From NCBI GenBank assembly GCA_014155875.1, contig JACEFZ010003426.1, forward strand, positions 1 through 64,000: DNA of 64,000 bases, read 5' to 3'. The position numbers were made by a program, and so were the translations under genes. The DNA comes from Cepaea nemoralis. Taxonomy: Eukaryota; Mollusca; Gastropoda; Stylommatophora; Helicidae. Shown piece after piece: positions 60,975 to 64,000 of this stretch. Position 1 is the stretch's first letter; each line of letters opens with the position of its first letter. The notes beneath the pieces were generated by a model, which worked only from the letters and a program-made list of their open reading frames with translations, was not told the origin of the DNA and did not search any database.

Positions 60975-62530
60975 CTAGTGTTTGGTCACTACTGACTGTA
61001 CTCTAATGTGGAGTCACTCATGACTGTACTCTAATGTGGAGTCACTCATGACTGTACTCAAATATGTGATCACTTACTGACTGTACTCTAATGTGTGGTC
61101 ACTACTGACTGTACTCTAATTTGGAGTCACTCATGACTGTACTCTAATGTGTGGTCACTACTGACTGTACTCTAATGTGGAGTCACTCATGACTGTACTC
61201 TAATGTGGAGTCACTCATGACTGTACTCAAATATGTGATCACTACTGACTGTACTCTAATGTGTGGTCACTACTGACTGTACTCTAATTTGGAGTCACTC
61301 ATGACTGTACTCTAATGTGTGGTCACTACTGAGTGTACTCTAATGTGTGATCACTACTGACTGCACTCTGATGTGTGGTCACTACTGACTGTACTCTAAT
61401 GTGTGGTCACTACTGACATACTCTAATGTGTGATCACTACTGACTGTACTCTAATGTGTGGTCACTACTGACTGTACTCTAATGTGTGGTCACTACTGAC
61501 TGTACTCTAATGTGTGGTCACTACTGACTGTACTCTAATGTGTGGTCACTACTGACTGTACTCTAATGTGTGATCACTACTGACTGTATTCTAATGTGTG
61601 GACACTACTGACTGTACTCAAATGTGTGGTCACTACTGACTGTACTTTAATGTGTGGTCACTAGTCACTGTACTCTAATGTGTGGTCACTACTGACTGTA
61701 TTCTAATGTGTGGTTGGTCACTACTGACTGTATTCTAATGTGTGATCACTACTGACTGTATTCTAATGTGTGATCACTACTGACTGTACTCTAATGTGTG
61801 GTCACTACTGACTGTATTCTAATGTGTGGTCACTACTGACTGTATTCTAATGTGTGGACACCACTGACTGTACTCTAATGTGTGGACACTGCTGACTGTA
61901 TTCTAATGTGTGATCACTACTAACTGTATTCTAATGTGTGATCACTACTGACTGTACTCTAATGTGTGGTCACTACTGACTGTACTCTAATGTGTGGTCA
62001 CTACTGACTGTACTCTAATGTGTGGTGACTACTGACTGTACTCTAATGTGTGGTCACTACTGACTGTACTCCAATGTGTGGTCACTACTGACTATACTCT
62101 AATGTGTGGTCACTACTGACTGTACTCTAATGTGTGATCACTACTGACTATACTCTAATGTGTGGTCACTACTGAGTGTACTCTAATGTGTGATCACTAC
62201 TGACTGCACTCTGATTTGTGGTCACTACTGACTATACTCTAATGTGTAGTCACTACTGACTGTACTCTAATGTGTGATCACTACTGACTATACTCTAATG
62301 TGTGGTCACTACTGAGTGTACTCTAATGTGTGATCACTACTGACTGCACTCTGATGTGTGGTCACTACTGACTGTACTCTAATGTGCGGTCACTACTGAC
62401 TGTACTCTAATGTGTGGTCACCACTGACTGTACTCTAATGTGTGATCACTACTGACTGTACTCTATTGTGCGGTCACTACTGACTGTACTCTAATGTGTG
62501 GTCACTACTGAACGTACAATAATGATTGTA
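60975..62530. repeat. 28-bp minisatellite, about 55 copies
   Basis: Unit GTGTGGTCACTACTGACTGT followed by ACTCTAAT, with GTGATCACT, GGAGTCACTCATG and ATTCTAAT variants. It lies in the intron upstream (in gene orientation) of the SLC7-like exon. Confidence 0.94.
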
Positions 62531-62900
62531 TTTAATGGTGCTCCAAATATGGGGCAAGTATAGATATGACATTCTAATGATAGGGTCACTACCCATCATA
62601 CTCTAATGTTTTGACCACTACAGACTGTACTTCAGTCTTCGAAACCAGGACTGACTGTACTCAAATGTGTTATCAGTACTCACCGTGGACTACTGTATCA
62701 CCAGTAATTTCGACAGCCATCTGTGTGGTCAGTATTCACTGTGATATATTGAATGGCCAAGACTCAAGGTGATCTATTGTGCGGTCAGTACTCACTGTGG
62801 CCTAATGTGTGGATAAATCTGACTTCGTTCCAATGTGTGGTTAGTTCTTGCTGCTCTAATATGTAGTCAGTACTACCTATTACACTGTGGAGACAATACT
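62531..62900. repeat. Diverged transition between 28-bp and 27-bp arrays
   Basis: Loose units mixing CTAATGTGTGG, GGTCAGTACTCAC and GTGTTCTAAT join the two arrays, which suggests the 27-bp array evolved from the 28-bp one or the reverse. Confidence 0.75.
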
Positions 62901-64000
62901 AAGTGTTCTAATAAGTGGGTCACTAATCATTGTTTAAATGTATGGGTCAGTTCTCAGTGTTCTAATGTGTGGGTTAGCTTCCAGTGTTCTAATATGTGAT
63001 TTAGCACTCAGTGTTCTAATCTGTGGATTAGCTTTCAGTGCTCTAATATAAGATTTTGCACCCAGTGTTCTAATATGTGGGTTAGCTCCCGTTTTCTAAT
63101 ATGTGAGTTAGCACCCTGTGTTCTAATATGTGGGTTAGCACCCAGTGTTCTAATATGTGAGTTAGCACTCTGTGGTCTAATATGTGGGTTATCATGCAGT
63201 GTTCTAATATGTGAGTTAGCACTCAGTGGTCTAATATGCGGGTTGTCATGCAGTGTTATAATATGTGAGTTAGCACCCAGTGTTCTAATATGTGGGTTAG
63301 CACTCAGTGGTCTAATATGTGAGTTAGCACCCAGTGTTCTAATATGTGGGTTAGCACTCAGTGTTCTAATATGTGAGTTAGCACTCAATGTTCTAATATG
63401 TGGGTTGTCATGAAGTGTTCTAATATGTAGGTTAGCACTCAGTGTTCTAATATGTAGGTTAGCACTCAGTGTTCTAATATGTGGGTTAGCACCCAGTGTT
63501 ATAATATGTGAGTTAGCACCCAATGGTCTAATATGTGGGTTAGCACCCAGTGTTCTAATATGTGGGTTAGCACCCAGTGTTCTAATATGTGGGTTAGCAC
63601 CCAGTGGTCTAATATGTGAGTTAGCACCCAGTGTTCTAATATGTGGGTTAGCACCCAGTGTTCTAATATGTGGGTTAGCACTCAGTGTTCTAATATGTGA
63701 GTTAGCACTCAATGTTCTAATATGTGGGTTGTCATGCAGTGTTCTAATATGTAGGTTAGCACTCAGTGTTCTAATATGTGGGTTAGCACCCAGTGTTCTA
63801 ATATGTGTGTTAGCACCCAGTGTTCTAATATGTGGGTTAGCACTCAGTGTTCTAATATGTGGGTTAGCACCCAGTGTTCTAATATGTGGGTTAGCACTCA
63901 GTGTTCTAATATGTGGGTTAGCACCCAGTGTTCTAATATGTGGGTTAGCACCCAGTGTTCTAATATGTGGGTTAGCACCCAGTGTTCTAATATGTGGGTT
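62901..64000. repeat. 27-bp minisatellite, about 40 copies, continues past the window
   Basis: Unit TCTAATATGTGGGTTAGCAC followed by CCAGTGT, with GAGTTAGCAC, TTGTCATGCAGTG and CTCAGTGG variants. The unit is nine codons long, so long but meaningless frames appear on both strands. Confidence 0.95.

Overview
The window is eukaryotic genomic DNA, most likely from an invertebrate animal. The families seen (RNase H-bearing and C2H2-tailed LINEs, hAT elements, a Ty3-like gag) fit a mollusc or other lophotrochozoan best, but that placement is inference. Evidence for a eukaryote is direct: spliced exons with GT-AG borders, several non-LTR retrotransposons, a tRNA-headed short element, and about half the window in minisatellite arrays. 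Only three stretches look like ordinary host protein-coding exons or genes: the last exon of a Rab-type GTPase (3177-3635, +), a two-exon PPP1R15 (GADD34/CReP)-like gene (39752-40581, +), and one exon of an SLC7-like amino-acid transporter (60680-60851, -).

Layout. 1-325 is a LINE reverse-transcriptase remnant. 438-3140 is a 26-bp array lying in the intron before the Rab exon. 3787-20270 is almost wholly minisatellite (units of 49, 52, 29, 63, 66, 51 and about 32 bp), broken by one short inverted-repeat element at 4582-4964. 20300-31265 is a retroelement graveyard: an RNase H LINE, two copies of a LINE with (CTAA)n tails, an endonuclease fragment, a reverse-transcriptase tail, a hAT MITE nested in a LINE with its 8-bp target duplication, and a dispersed LTR-like repeat. 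31842-32757 is a 45-bp array.

The most striking part is 32764-60527. A 30-bp satellite (two variants, ATGT and ACTT) appears in four blocks and seems to be one array split by insertions. The first insertion (about 32847-45277) is flanked by ATATC on both sides. It contains a 10.3-kb palindrome with arms of 4.67 and 4.51 kb that are nearly identical outside a copy-number change. Each arm carries an intact C2H2 zinc-finger reading frame with a TATA box 30 bp before an initiator, plus tandem subrepeats rich in GTGGTCAAG. The 1.15-kb unique loop holds an intron-bearing gene ending in a PPP1R15-type PP1-binding and eIF2alpha-phosphatase core, with its AATAAA at the edge of the second arm. Long inverted repeats full of tandem subrepeats recall Foldback-type elements, but no transposase is visible. 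The second insertion (46471-50048) ends in a second copy of the LTR-like repeat. The third (52787-54859) is an LTR plus gag with no pol.

60528-64000 holds the SLC7-like exon and two further arrays (28 and 27 bp) that grade into each other and run off the right edge. There is no operon-like organisation. The very long repetitive reading frames in this window are by-products of stop-free repeat units, not genes. All homology calls are by eye from motifs, and no database search was run.
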